A stretch of DNA of 64,000 nucleotides. It comes from AAA164-E04 sp964342825 (GTDB taxonomy: Bacteria; Verrucomicrobiota; Verrucomicrobiia; Limisphaerales; AAA164-E04). The stretch is taken from the NCBI GenBank assembly GCA_964342825.1, contig CAYFHO010000012.1, forward strand, positions 30,863-94,862, read 5' to 3'. The notes beneath the pieces are model-generated. The model ran no database searches. It was not told where the DNA came from and saw only the letters and a list, made by a program, of their open reading frames with translations. Positions 1-9,372 of this stretch are shown piece after piece. A program made the position numbers and the translations under genes. Position 1 is the stretch's first letter, and each line of letters starts with the position of its first letter.

Positions 1-1
1 T

Positions 2-838
2 GGTATAGCTATTCTTGCCTGGCATGTCGTGACAGATCTCTCAGCGGTCAATGGTTCCATAGAGGGTTTGAAAGAGCTATGGGCGAAAACCACGGTCGAG
101 CGCAAACAGTGGATTCCGCTCCATCAATCCAGAGAGTTGGCTGAATGGTTTGGCTGGCTCAGTGTGGCCATGCTTGGAAATTTGCCCAGTCAGGATCTGG
201 CTCAGAGGATATTTGCAGCCAAATCCGGTCAGGTTGCCCAAAGGGCAAGTTGTACCGCAGGTGTCTTATACCTGGTACTGGGTGCGGTTCCAGTGTTACT
301 TGGGATGTGTTTTCCAGTGCTGTTTCCGCAAGGGGATTCGAGCGCAGTCGTCATTCAAATGGCCCGTCATTATTTTTCGGATGCCATGATGATCGTTTTC
401 CTGCTTGCGGTGGTGTCCATGGTGCTGTCTTCCATGGACAGTGGTATTTTGGCGCCTGCCACGGTGCTGGGTAGAAATTTATTCCGCAAATGGGCGCCGG
501 ATTCCATCAGTTCTCTTGCCCTTTGTCGGTGGGGGGTATTGATGATAGCAGCCATCAGTGTGGGAGTAGCCTTGATGGGATCAGGAGCCTTTGAATTACT
601 TGAGAGCAGCTATTCCATCGGATTGGTCGGCTTCCTTGTTCCCCTTGCTTTTGGCCTATTTTCCAAATTGGGAAATCAGACTTCTGCCCTGCTTTCGATG
701 GGGGTAGGAATTGGTGTTTGGCTTGTGGAGTTGCTGTTTGGTGTCGAATGGCCACTTGCCCCTCTTGGTGCCATTTTAGCTTTGCTGGTTTTTTATATCC
801 ATGGCCGTTGGTTTGCTGACTCCGTTCCTGATTCATGA
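2..838 (+). CDS. sodium:solute symporter family protein, C-terminal part
   Basis: This is the C-terminal part of an inner-membrane sodium/solute symporter (SSS family). The reading frame is open to the left edge of the window, so the true start lies upstream; a GTG at 29 is only an internal codon. The family motif QDLAQRIFAAKS appears near the beginning, followed by several long hydrophobic helices and a segment reading MDSGILAPATVLGRNLF that matches the conserved SSS core. The stop codon overlaps the ATG of the next gene in an ATGA junction, so the two transporters are probably co-transcribed and translationally coupled. The substrate cannot be told from the fragment. Confidence 0.85.
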   Translation, partial: GIAILAWHVVTDLSAVNGSIEGLKELWAKTTVERKQWIPLHQSRELAEWFGWLSVAMLGNLPSQDLAQRIFAAKSGQVAQRASCTAGVLYLVLGAVPVLLGMCFPVLFPQGDSSAVVIQMARHYFSDAMMIVFLLAVVSMVLSSMDSGILAPATVLGRNLFRKWAPDSISSLALCRWGVLMIAAISVGVALMGSGAFELLESSYSIGLVGFLVPLAFGLFSKLGNQTSALLSMGVGIGVWLVELLFGVEWPLAPLGAILALLVFYIHGRWFADSVPDS

Positions 839-2082
839 AAAAGGTTCTCCTAAATATCCAGTGGACAGGGAACTTGATCCGGCAATTGTCTGCCATGTTT
901 TTGAGCAAGACGGCTGATCAACTGACCAATCCTAAAACTGTCCTCACTTGGTTAATGGGGGCCATGGGTGCACCTGTGGTTTTCATTGGATGGTTGGTTC
1001 CGATACGCGAATCATTATCCATGCTGCCGCAATTTCTTTTGGCAGGCTGGATTCGGACCAAAGCTTATCGTAAGCCGGTTTGGGTTTTGGGGGCATCGGT
1101 GCAGGGCGGGGCGATACTACTCATGATCCTGACTGGATACAAATTAACGGGGTGGGCAGGTGGGTTGATGATCCTTGGTGCCCTTGTTTTGTTTTCGCTG
1201 GGAAGAGCACTTTGCTCCATCACAGGGAAGGATGTTTTAGGCAAAACCATCCCTAAATCCCAACGTGGAAAAGTCAACGGATTGGCAACCTCAGGGGCAG
1301 GGGGCATCACTTTGTTGTTTGGTTTGCTAGGCCTGGCTTTCCTGCGAAATTCAGAAAGCAGCGAGGCTTTGTTGATTCCTTTGATGATAGCCTTTATCTG
1401 CTGGATTTTCGCCATTTATAGTTTTGCTGGAATCAAAGAGACTTCAGGAGAAACGGAAGCATTCAGGCATGGGGGGCTTCAACTGGGATACGCCTGGGAA
1501 CTCCTTTCGAGTGATAAAATCTTTCGGGATTTTGTGATTGCCCGTGCTTTCATGACCGGCTCAGCATTGATGTCTCCCTATATTGTGCTCTATTCCCAGA
1601 ATGTCAGTGGAAACCGGCTTGGGCATTTGGGAGGTTTTATTTTTGCCGGAGCTTTTGCTTCGATGTTCAGCGGCTTTATTTGGGGGAGAATGGCAGATCT
1701 TTCCAGTCGCCGAGTACTCGTAACTGCTTCCATTCTCGCTGGCGCGGTTAGTTTTTTCCTTCTATCCATGAGAGGAATTGAACTGGGCGATGTCTTTTCA
1801 ACCTGGATGTTTCCAGTTTGTTACTTGCTGCTTACCATTGCTCATGACGGGATTCGTGTGGGGAGAAAAACCTACTTGATCAACCTGGGATCGGGCAATA
1901 AACGCACTGACTACGTATCCATCAGCAACAGCTTGATCGGGTGTTTTCTGATTTTGATGGGAGGACTGGTTTCGATTCTTCAAACATTGCCGACTGCCTG
2001 GATTGTTCTGATCTTTGGTTTGATGAGTTTGTTCGGCGGAGGATGGTCCTTACTCATGCTTCCGCACCTGGAAAAGGAATGA
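835..2082 (+). CDS. MFS transporter
   Basis: A 415-residue integral membrane protein with about twelve hydrophobic segments, typical of the major facilitator superfamily. The motif VPIRESLSMLPQ near residue 60 belongs to an MFS subgroup with a VPxRESxSLLPQ signature, and SKTADQLTNPKTVLTW precedes it. It starts within the stop codon of the upstream symporter (ATGA overlap), so the pair is likely one operon. The cargo is unknown; the coupling suggests both proteins serve one uptake or export task. Confidence 0.85.
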   Translation: MKKVLLNIQWTGNLIRQLSAMFLSKTADQLTNPKTVLTWLMGAMGAPVVFIGWLVPIRESLSMLPQFLLAGWIRTKAYRKPVWVLGASVQGGAILLMILTGYKLTGWAGGLMILGALVLFSLGRALCSITGKDVLGKTIPKSQRGKVNGLATSGAGGITLLFGLLGLAFLRNSESSEALLIPLMIAFICWIFAIYSFAGIKETSGETEAFRHGGLQLGYAWELLSSDKIFRDFVIARAFMTGSALMSPYIVLYSQNVSGNRLGHLGGFIFAGAFASMFSGFIWGRMADLSSRRVLVTASILAGAVSFFLLSMRGIELGDVFSTWMFPVCYLLLTIAHDGIRVGRKTYLINLGSGNKRTDYVSISNSLIGCFLILMGGLVSILQTLPTAWIVLIFGLMSLFGGGWSLLMLPHLEKE

Positions 2083-2106
2083 ATCCATTGAAACTATCGG
2101 CAGGAT

Positions 2107-2940
2107 TCAAGTTTTAGCCAATTCATATGGCATCGCAATGGATCCATATAATTCCTGCACGGCCTCGGTACCATATTTCTTTTCCAGACGCTTGATGATG
2201 AAATGCCCTCTGGCGATGGTCTGAAAATGGTTGATAAAGATTAAATTGATGGTCATTCCACTGGCCGCACCAATAATTGGAATGGCTTTGGCTGCCACAT
2301 GTTCTGAAACCATGACTCCAAATCTGGATGCGACCGCGCTGATCAGGCGTGTCATGACAGGGACGGTCTTTTTAGCCACTCCCCCGGATACGGAGAAGGC
2401 TGCTGCTTCTGAAACCGCCTTGGCCAAAGCCAGTCGAACAGCCCAGTAATGTTTGTCGGGTTCTTCTCCCTTGGATGGTTTGCCTTCGAAGGCGAACACT
2501 TCCAGGCAGGACAAGCGGGTTTCAGGATCTCTTAATGAATGCCCTTCACTTCGAGCAATGTCCGCAATGGACCGGAGCATCAGGGTCGTTGAAACAGGCA
2601 GTTCCCACATCAATGTTGCGAGTCCCAGAGAACCTCCCAGGCCTCCGGAAATCATTACCGCACATTGGTGGCTTCTTTCGGAGGAAGATTTGCCTTGCCG
2701 GTTCCACATTGTCCACGTTGCCATGCGAGTTGCTTTGGATAGTGCAGATCCTGAAACCTTGTGGATGGCCTTGTTCCAGCCCAGTGGTAATTGATTGAAA
2801 ATACCCTCGATAGGGCGACCGAGTGCCTTGGTCAATCGCGATGCAAAGCTTGGTCGTTCCAGCAAGAAACGCGCTTTCCTGAGATCCGAAAGCTCTTCAT
2901 CCGTGAGAAGAGCAGGCATGGTTTCGAACTGGATTTCCAT
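2107..2940 (-). CDS. EcsC family protein
   Basis: A protein of about 277 residues related to EcsC, named after a gene of the Bacillus ecs ABC-transporter operon whose biochemical role is unclear. Matching features are the N-terminal helical segment followed by SGGLGGSLGLATLMWELPV, then ADIARSEGHSLRDPETRLSC, and a glycine-rich hydrophobic stretch near the C-terminus. The frame is open upstream to 3051, but the first 37 codons of that longer version look unlike the family, so I chose the ATG at 2940; ATG 2919 is also possible. No good ribosome-binding site distinguishes them. It is convergent with the MFS gene and divergent from the lipoprotein gene. Confidence 0.75.
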   Translation of the reverse strand: MEIQFETMPALLTDEELSDLRKARFLLERPSFASRLTKALGRPIEGIFNQLPLGWNKAIHKVSGSALSKATRMATWTMWNRQGKSSSERSHQCAVMISGGLGGSLGLATLMWELPVSTTLMLRSIADIARSEGHSLRDPETRLSCLEVFAFEGKPSKGEEPDKHYWAVRLALAKAVSEAAAFSVSGGVAKKTVPVMTRLISAVASRFGVMVSEHVAAKAIPIIGAASGMTINLIFINHFQTIARGHFIIKRLEKKYGTEAVQELYGSIAMPYELAKT

Positions 2941-3314
2941 CTTGTAGGCAAATTTGCCATGAAAACAGCAGCACGTAAACCGGAGAACTTTGAATATATT
3001 GATTCTTGTGGAACCTTGCCACTGAATATGAGTGACCTCAAATCGGTCCATAGCTGTGTGGTTGCCTGTCGATGACAGGAAAAGTGACTGCTTATGTGTT
3101 GGTTATCGTGGGTATATGAGTTGAGGATGAGAAGGTTAACGAGTGATAGAAAAAATGAAAATAATTTGTCCCCTTCCTCCAACAGGTTTCGCTTAGGATG
3201 ATAGAAGGCCCGATTTCCCTTCATGTGGGAGATAACGAATAAATTTATCATGAATTGATTGGTCAAGGGCACGATTTTTTGAAGAAGATAAACAACAGAA
3301 CAAAGAGGAAAGTT
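2941..3314. other. divergent intergenic region
   Basis: This stretch lies between the divergent EcsC and lipoprotein genes and should hold both promoters. I see no convincing gene. A small perfect dyad (CCTGTC-GAT-GACAGG, 3065-3079) is the only structure noticed; its role is unknown. Confidence 0.4.
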
Positions 3315-5543
3315 ATGAAAACCATACTCCAATCCATGCGTTCGCAGGCAGTACTCAGTTTAATCCTGATTCCAAGCCTCGTCGGTTGCCAGACCCGCTC
3401 CCGGCACACGGTGGTGCATCATGGACCGCGTCCTCATGTGGTTCGGGAAGTGACGACAACAACCACGACGACCAAACCTACACCTGCTCCAGCGCCAGCT
3501 CCCGCACCTGTTCAGGCTGTGCAGCCCGTTCAACAACCGGTTCCCGTCGAAAATACAACAGTCAGCATTCAGGTGCCTGATCCCTTGCAGTTGAGTCCCG
3601 CCGCTCAAGAGTTGGTGAAACTCCATGAATCCTTGGTCGGGGAATCGGTCATGCTTACTTTTGTGGATCACTCAACTTATCCCTTTAACCTGACGGCAGA
3701 TCAAATCATCTACCTGCAGGATATTGGCGTATCTGAGGATGTCTTGAGTGCGATGATTCAACGGGACGCATTCCTAACAGGAGAACCGCCCGCAACCATC
3801 GCAGATGCTGCTCAGGCAACGCTTAACGAACCTGATTCATCTCCAGCTGGCATTGCTCCTAGTACCGTCGCCGTTTCCACCGCAGACCAACCGGTTTACG
3901 CTTCAAATCCGCCTCCGGCAGCACAGCAGGAACCTGCAACCGTCACAGAAACTCGTGTTGTGGCCAGAGAATATTTCCACGAGCAGCTGGCACCCTATGG
4001 GGCTTGGGTTCACATCTCGGATTATGGATGGTGCTGGCGGCCCACTGTGGCAGTGGCAAACGTTAATTGGCGTCCTTATTACGACAACGGTCGATGGATT
4101 TACAGTGACCAGGGTTGGTATTGGCATTCTTACTATTCCTGGGGTTGGGCTCCGTTCCATTATGGCAGATGGACCAGACACGCTTCCTTCGGGTGGGTTT
4201 GGGCTCCGGATACTGTTTGGGGTCCTTCATGGGTGACCTGGAGATATGCGAACGATTTCTGCGGTTGGGCTCCATTACCTCCTGCCGCCGTGTATCGTAG
4301 TGGAATTGGATTCACTTATCGTGGTTCCAGAGTTGGCTTGAGCTTTGGATTCGGTCTGGGTTTCGATCATTTTGCCTTTGTTTCACGTCGCCATTTCACG
4401 CACCCACGGGTGGGGCGACACGGGCTGGGTAGAGACCATGCTCGAAACATCTACAACCGGACAACTGTAATCAATAATTACAACATTGTGAATAACAACA
4501 CTGTGATCAATAACGGTATCAGTCCGGAAAGGATCGCTGCAGGAAACAGTCAGGAGATTAAGAAGATTCCATTAAGAGAAGTATCTTCTGCGGAAAACGC
4601 TCGCCTTGCCAGTACGGATGGCAGGCAGGTCAGATCTTTGCCAGTTTTTCGCCCCAAGTTACCTCAACAATCCAGCACCGTTTCTCAACGTGTATTGGAT
4701 AAGCAATCCAGCAGGGTGGCCATGGTGCGTCCACAAAAGAGCTCGGAAAATATTAAACTGAATCGAGGCCAGTCCAGCAATCGACTTGCCACCTCTTCGG
4801 TCAATCAACGACCAACTGTTTCCAGCAATGGAAGACCAAGTGGAAATCGCTCCAGCGAGGCAAATCTCAAACGGCCTTCGAGTAATAATTCGAGAAGTGG
4901 ATCACTCAGAACGAGTTCACGTCCCTCGACTGCCCGGCGTTCACCCACCGTAAGCAGCCGTCCCTCGGTTTCATCACGAAACAGTTCGGTATCCACTCGA
5001 AGCAATAATAGTGTTCAGAGTTCTCGCCCCCAATATGTGCAACCATCCACTAATAATCGTCCAACTGTGACTCCGCGCTCGAGTGCAAGTTCCAGAAATC
5101 GCGAATCGATTACCTACACTCCGCGTCCTCGCACTTCATCGACCTCGATCAGTTCTCAACCAAGGACTGTGACGCCCAGTGCGAGCACTCGGCCTTCCAT
5201 CAGGACACAGCCCAATCGAACACAGGTGCAGCCGCGCACGTATAGCCGTCCATCACCTCAAACTTCACAAAGGCCGTCGTTGGCGCCTCGATCAACGCCA
5301 GAGCCAAGATCAAGTAGCGTTGCTCCAAGATCGCAACCACAACCATCGCGCAGCTACTCAAGACCGGCTCCTTCCGCTTCTCGTCCGTCCAGCGGTTCGG
5401 TCAGCCAACGATCCATCACACCTCCTTCGTCCAGGTCCGTTCCTTCGTTCAGATCGTCGGCCCCTGCGAGTGGAAGTCGTCCCTCAAGCGCACCGTCTGG
5501 AGGTTCCTCTGGCGCCAGTCGCCCAAGTCGCCCCGGCCGTTAA
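3315..5543 (+). CDS. DUF6600-type lipoprotein with Ser/Arg/Pro-rich tail
   Basis: A 742-residue predicted lipoprotein. The ATG at 3315 is preceded by AGAGGAAAG, a good ribosome-binding site, and gives a signal peptide ending in the lipobox LVGC with Cys25. A Pro/Ala/Val-rich linker follows. Around residues 220-330 lies a Trp/Tyr/Gly-rich module with repeats such as YGAWVHISDYGWCW and GWAPFHYGRWT, typical of DUF6600 proteins of unknown function. Next come an Asn-rich stretch and, from about residue 495, a low-complexity tail dominated by Ser, Arg and Pro. The strongly basic tail may bind anionic polymers or the cell wall; that is inference. The neighbour downstream is also secreted. Confidence 0.8.
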   Translation: MKTILQSMRSQAVLSLILIPSLVGCQTRSRHTVVHHGPRPHVVREVTTTTTTTKPTPAPAPAPAPVQAVQPVQQPVPVENTTVSIQVPDPLQLSPAAQELVKLHESLVGESVMLTFVDHSTYPFNLTADQIIYLQDIGVSEDVLSAMIQRDAFLTGEPPATIADAAQATLNEPDSSPAGIAPSTVAVSTADQPVYASNPPPAAQQEPATVTETRVVAREYFHEQLAPYGAWVHISDYGWCWRPTVAVANVNWRPYYDNGRWIYSDQGWYWHSYYSWGWAPFHYGRWTRHASFGWVWAPDTVWGPSWVTWRYANDFCGWAPLPPAAVYRSGIGFTYRGSRVGLSFGFGLGFDHFAFVSRRHFTHPRVGRHGLGRDHARNIYNRTTVINNYNIVNNNTVINNGISPERIAAGNSQEIKKIPLREVSSAENARLASTDGRQVRSLPVFRPKLPQQSSTVSQRVLDKQSSRVAMVRPQKSSENIKLNRGQSSNRLATSSVNQRPTVSSNGRPSGNRSSEANLKRPSSNNSRSGSLRTSSRPSTARRSPTVSSRPSVSSRNSSVSTRSNNSVQSSRPQYVQPSTNNRPTVTPRSSASSRNRESITYTPRPRTSSTSISSQPRTVTPSASTRPSIRTQPNRTQVQPRTYSRPSPQTSQRPSLAPRSTPEPRSSSVAPRSQPQPSRSYSRPAPSASRPSSGSVSQRSITPPSSRSVPSFRSSAPASGSRPSSAPSGGSSGASRPSRPGR

Positions 5544-5564
5544 CAAGCAATTGAAAGGGTGGAT

Positions 5565-6563
5565 ATGATGATGGGGATCAAACTACAAACAATCGTTGGT
5601 GTCACCGCAATCTCCTTGCAGAGCATGCTGATAGGTCAAACGAATGACAAGGTATCGCGTTTGTTGTATGAAACTGCCTTTGAAAACGAGGAGGGATATT
5701 CTACCGAAGCTGACCTTATCGGGCAAAATGGTTGGATAGGTTTTGCTGGAGGAGACACCTTTCTTGAAACTTCCAATGACGGTTCATCCGGATTATTGAC
5801 TGATTTTTTGGAAGGCGAGGGGCAGCAGGCGTATATCGGATTCGTTAAACCCGATTATGAGACTGATGTTGAATTTCTCAGCCTCCTTCAGCCCTTGAAC
5901 TTTGCTCCGTCCGAAAGTGGTGGTCAGTTGGTCAGGTTTACCGTCAGTGTTGGCATTCTGGATTCCACCAATGGAGAGCGTGATAATTTCCGTTGGAGCA
6001 TTTACAACACGGAAGGATTCAGGTTGTTTTCCCTGGATTTTGATAACGAAACAAAAGCGATCTCCTATGCTCTGGATGATGCCGAGCCCTTACAGTCCAC
6101 TGGGTTCGAGTTTGATAACGACACGTTCTATAACCTTAGAATGGATATTGATTTTCAAGGTAACAAGTGGTCGGCATGGGCGAGTGACGTGTTATTGATT
6201 GAGGACCTGCCGGTCAGTACCCAGAATCTCAAGCGAGACTTAAGCGATATCGATGCAGTATGGGCCATCTTTAAACCCGACGCTCCGGGAGACAATTTCA
6301 TGGTTTTTGATAATTACAGAATTGAAGTCATAGAAGATGCTCCTCCTCCGCCGACATTGAAGCCATTGGGTCAGTTGCCCAACGGAGGTTTTGTCATTCG
6401 GATCGAAGGGCAGCCCAACACTGTTTACCAGATTGAGGCGACCTCAGATTTTACCAACTGGAGTGTCGTTCAAAATAAAATCGATCTCGGGGCGACCGGC
6501 AGAGTTGACTGGGTGGACGACTCAGCAAGCACCAGCCAGACTCGATTCTACAGACTTCAATAG
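5565..6563 (+). CDS. secreted protein with C-terminal verrucomicrobial-type sandwich module
   Basis: A protein of about 332 residues with a short N-terminal hydrophobic signal-like segment. Three consecutive ATGs begin at 5565; GAAAGGG just upstream makes one of them the likely start. The body looks beta-rich, like LamG/concanavalin-type folds (motifs FRWSIYNTEGFRLFSLDFDN and NKWSAWASDVLL). After the linker APPPPTLK there is a ~70-residue C-terminal module with the pattern GQPNTVYQIEATSDFTNWS...RFYRLQ, which is widespread at the ends of secreted verrucomicrobial proteins. The function is unknown. A strong hairpin terminator follows. Confidence 0.65.
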   Translation: MMMGIKLQTIVGVTAISLQSMLIGQTNDKVSRLLYETAFENEEGYSTEADLIGQNGWIGFAGGDTFLETSNDGSSGLLTDFLEGEGQQAYIGFVKPDYETDVEFLSLLQPLNFAPSESGGQLVRFTVSVGILDSTNGERDNFRWSIYNTEGFRLFSLDFDNETKAISYALDDAEPLQSTGFEFDNDTFYNLRMDIDFQGNKWSAWASDVLLIEDLPVSTQNLKRDLSDIDAVWAIFKPDAPGDNFMVFDNYRIEVIEDAPPPPTLKPLGQLPNGGFVIRIEGQPNTVYQIEATSDFTNWSVVQNKIDLGATGRVDWVDDSASTSQTRFYRLQ

Positions 6564-6604
6564 CCTTTCAAATCTGCATTCTGAATTGGAAAGCTCGTCG
6601 AAAT

Positions 6605-6645
6605 AATAAGCCCGGTTGATGAAAGTCAACCGGGCTTATTTTTAG
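6605..6645. terminator. bidirectional intrinsic terminator
   Basis: A perfect 15-bp inverted repeat (arms 6605-6619 and 6626-6640, loop TGAAAG) is followed by T residues on the + strand and preceded by A-rich sequence. It lies between two convergent genes and can end transcription from both sides. Confidence 0.9.
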
Positions 6646-6662
6646 ATTCAATGATTGATGGA

Positions 6663-7088
6663 TCAGTTCTTCTTTTTATAAACATCCAACGAAGGTTCCT
6701 CATCTCGGAAACTTTCAAAGTTAGTTGCCAGGGTTAATGTTCGGTAGCCCATTCGATAGACGATGGTGCGGTCGTCGTAAATATCCGCAATGTTGCTCTC
6801 GCTCTCACCAGCCTTGATGTCGGTCAGTTTCAATATTTTCAAATCGCCCGCTTTCTCTGCGCTCGCTTTGCCTTCTGCGTAGATGAATGTCTCTCCCTCC
6901 AACGTTTGCATCCAGAATTTGAATTTGGCTTCCTTAAATTCCAAAACCTGTTTGAATTTTTGGCCATCATCATTGGTTTTTTCCACGGCCCATTTTCCGG
7001 CTAAACGATCCAGCTCAGCGGCTTCACCTTTGGTAGTCAGCAGGGTGGCTACGGTCAACAGAAGGAAGTATTTTAATATTGTTTTCAT
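6663..7088 (-). CDS. small secreted hypothetical protein
   Basis: A protein of 141 residues with a clear signal peptide (MKTILKYFLLLTVATLL, probable cleavage after GEAA). The mature part opens with LDRLAGKWAVEKTNDDGQ, resembling the start of lipocalin-like beta-barrel proteins that use a G-x-W motif; that assignment is tentative. The ATG at 7088 was chosen over an upstream in-frame TTG. It is divergent from the sulfatase gene, with only about 40 bp between starts, so the two may share a control region. No enzymatic motif was recognised. Confidence 0.65.
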   Translation of the reverse strand: MKTILKYFLLLTVATLLTTKGEAAELDRLAGKWAVEKTNDDGQKFKQVLEFKEAKFKFWMQTLEGETFIYAEGKASAEKAGDLKILKLTDIKAGESESNIADIYDDRTIVYRMGYRTLTLATNFESFRDEEPSLDVYKKKN

Positions 7089-7129
7089 GATCAATTTAAT
7101 TTCAACATGGTTGGCAGAAATCCACCATT

Positions 7130-8635
7130 ATGATGAAATTAACCAATGGACAAGGGGAATCTGATCTTATCTGCTCAAATTTCCCCCTTTTTCACCATCA
7201 GAACAAGAAAGCGACGAATCATACATTGCGTGCAGTGGTGATGGTATTGTTATGTTATACATTGATGCTGCCAGTGATCGGTGAAGCAGGATCTCCCAAT
7301 GTTATTCTGGTGATGGCGGATGACTTAGGCTGGAGTGATACAGGGTTCAACGGAAATCGTGTGGTCCAAACTCCTCATCTGGATCAGATGGCAAGCAACG
7401 GCCTGGTGTTTGATCGCTTTTATTCAGCTGCACCTGTTTGTAGCCCCACCCGTGGATCCTGTTTGACCGGGCGACATCCGTATCGATACGGCATTCCGAC
7501 TGCCAACGCCGGGCACATTTTGGAAGGCGAATGGACTTTGGCTGAATTATTAAAAGCTCAGGGCTACAGAACGGGACATTTTGGGAAATGGCACCTTGGG
7601 ACTTTGACCAAAAGCGGACGCGATTCGAATCGAGGAGGTGACCGAAATCATCAACATTTTGCACCTCCCACCCAGCATGGTTTTGACACTTATTTCAGTA
7701 CCGAAGCTAAAACTCCCACCTGGGATCCACTATGGTCCCCCAAGAAGCACAATCGTACCTGGTGGGATCCCGTTTCCGCGAAAGAGCGAGCCATTTATGG
7801 CACTGCTTATTGGACTCCTGAAGGCAAGGTGGAGGAATCATTGGAAGGGGATGACTCCAGAGTGATCATGGATCGGGCTTTGAAATTTATTGAAGGAACC
7901 GTCCGTGAGGAGGTTCCATTCTTCACCGTTATTTGGTTTCATGCCCCGCATCTTCCTGTGGTTTCCGGCGAAAAATGGACCAAACCTTATGAAACTCTGG
8001 GTGGCTATCATAAGCACTACTATGGCTGCATCTCTGCTTTGGATCATCAAATCGGACGCCTGAGGAAATCTCTAAAAGAATGGAAAGTTTCCGACAATAC
8101 CATGGTTTGGTTTTGTTCAGACAACGGTCCTGAAGGAAAAAGCTTCCAAGCCCCTGGTTCCGCATGGCCACTAAATGGGCGTAAACGCAGTTTGCATGAT
8201 GGAGGCATTCGCGTGCCGGCTGTTCTTGAATGGCCGAAACATGTTGCCAAAGGAAAACGCACCAATATGCCCGCAGTCACCAGCGATTACCTGCCCACCA
8301 TTGCGGATATTCTCGATGTCACGCTACCCAACAGGCCTTATGATGGGCAAAGCCTTCGTCACCTGATTACTGACCCTGATGGTCACGAAGTCAAATTGAT
8401 TAAAGACCGCGAAATTGGATTTCAATCAGGCAAACAGTATGCCTGGATGAAGGGGAGCTTGAAGTATTATAGTCCTGATCAAGGTAAGACGGATTTCTTG
8501 TTTAATCTAGACGAGGATATTTCCGAATCAGTTAACCTGGCTGAAAAAATGCCTGACGTACTCCGGGGGCTCAAGCAATCGTTCCATCAATGGAAACAGT
8601 CCACTAAGAAAAGTGCCAGTGGTGCGCATTATTGA
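7130..8635 (+). CDS. arylsulfatase-type sulfatase (formylglycine, Cys type)
   Basis: A 501-residue exported sulfatase that hydrolyses sulfate esters, probably of polysaccharides. The formylglycine motif CSPTR has its Cys at residue 104, and the metal-binding Asp pair is in VILVMADDLGWSD (64-65). Further family motifs are GHFGKWHLG and DNGPEG. The hydrophobic signal (VVMVLLCYTLMLPVIG) begins at residue 36, so either the first ATG gives an unusually long n-region or translation starts near 7241. The Cys needs a formylglycine-generating enzyme or anSME, and neither gene is in this window. Confidence 0.88.
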   Translation: MMKLTNGQGESDLICSNFPLFHHQNKKATNHTLRAVVMVLLCYTLMLPVIGEAGSPNVILVMADDLGWSDTGFNGNRVVQTPHLDQMASNGLVFDRFYSAAPVCSPTRGSCLTGRHPYRYGIPTANAGHILEGEWTLAELLKAQGYRTGHFGKWHLGTLTKSGRDSNRGGDRNHQHFAPPTQHGFDTYFSTEAKTPTWDPLWSPKKHNRTWWDPVSAKERAIYGTAYWTPEGKVEESLEGDDSRVIMDRALKFIEGTVREEVPFFTVIWFHAPHLPVVSGEKWTKPYETLGGYHKHYYGCISALDHQIGRLRKSLKEWKVSDNTMVWFCSDNGPEGKSFQAPGSAWPLNGRKRSLHDGGIRVPAVLEWPKHVAKGKRTNMPAVTSDYLPTIADILDVTLPNRPYDGQSLRHLITDPDGHEVKLIKDREIGFQSGKQYAWMKGSLKYYSPDQGKTDFLFNLDEDISESVNLAEKMPDVLRGLKQSFHQWKQSTKKSASGAHY

Positions 8636-8654
8636 GGGGGCCCTCCCTTTTTTG
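8634..8654 (+). terminator. possible short terminator
   Basis: Directly after the sulfatase stop a short G-rich/C-rich dyad (GAGG..CCTC) is followed by six T residues. The stem is short, so this is a weak call. Confidence 0.35.
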
Positions 8655-8676
8655 ACTCATCTTTACCTTTCCAGAT

Positions 8677-9372
8677 ATGTCACAAGAATCTTTATACAAC
8701 AAACTGGTTGATTCTCCAATGGCGGTGCGTATCGCGCCCTTTATTTTGTTTCTCATCCTCACAAGTTTACAGGGGCAATTTGGAGAAAGTTCTGCTTTTT
8801 GGCTTTATTTCATCAAGTCGGTTGTTGGTGTCGGTTTGATTGCTTGGATGTGGCCGCGCGTAAAGGAAATGCGATGGAGTTTCAGCTGGGAGGCAGTAGT
8901 TGTTGGAGTTCTGGTCTATGCTCTCTGGGTTGGCTTAGACCCTTATTTTCCTCACTTGAGTGATTTTGGTGAGAAAGATTCTGAAGAAACCTTTGTATGG
9001 AATCCGCATGCATTTTTCGGGCAAGGAACCGTGCTCGCCTGGTTATTCATTGTTGTCCGCATTCTTGGGATGACCTTAGTGGTGCCCCCACTGGAAGAAG
9101 TATTTTATCGCTCGACGATTTACCGCTACATCATCCAACCCCAATTCGATAAAATTCCCCTGGGTCAATTGCATTGGGGAGCCTTCATTGGAACTTCTGC
9201 CCTTTTCGGTCTTGCACACAACGAATGGTTATCTGGGATTTTATGTGGTCTTTTGTATCAATGGCTGGTCATTCGAAAGCAACGATTGGGGGATGCAATG
9301 ACAGCTCACGCGATTACCAATTTCTTGCTTGGTTCTCATGTCGCTCTGCGTGGTGCCTGGCAGTTCTGGTGA
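8677..9372 (+). CDS. CPBP (CAAX/Abi-type) intramembrane glutamic protease
   Basis: A 231-residue multi-pass membrane protein of the CPBP family. The catalytic glutamates are in PPLEEVFYRS (E140, E141, with R145), and a second motif FGLAHNEW carries His181, as expected for this fold. Overall length and the pattern WLYFIKSVVGVGLIAWMW followed by LWVGLDPYFP resemble the CAAX-protease-related proteins often encoded near exosortase/PEP-CTERM systems; that link is from memory and no exosortase gene is seen here. It could process prenylated or lipid-linked proteins or sorting signals. Confidence 0.8.
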   Translation: MSQESLYNKLVDSPMAVRIAPFILFLILTSLQGQFGESSAFWLYFIKSVVGVGLIAWMWPRVKEMRWSFSWEAVVVGVLVYALWVGLDPYFPHLSDFGEKDSEETFVWNPHAFFGQGTVLAWLFIVVRILGMTLVVPPLEEVFYRSTIYRYIIQPQFDKIPLGQLHWGAFIGTSALFGLAHNEWLSGILCGLLYQWLVIRKQRLGDAMTAHAITNFLLGSHVALRGAWQFW

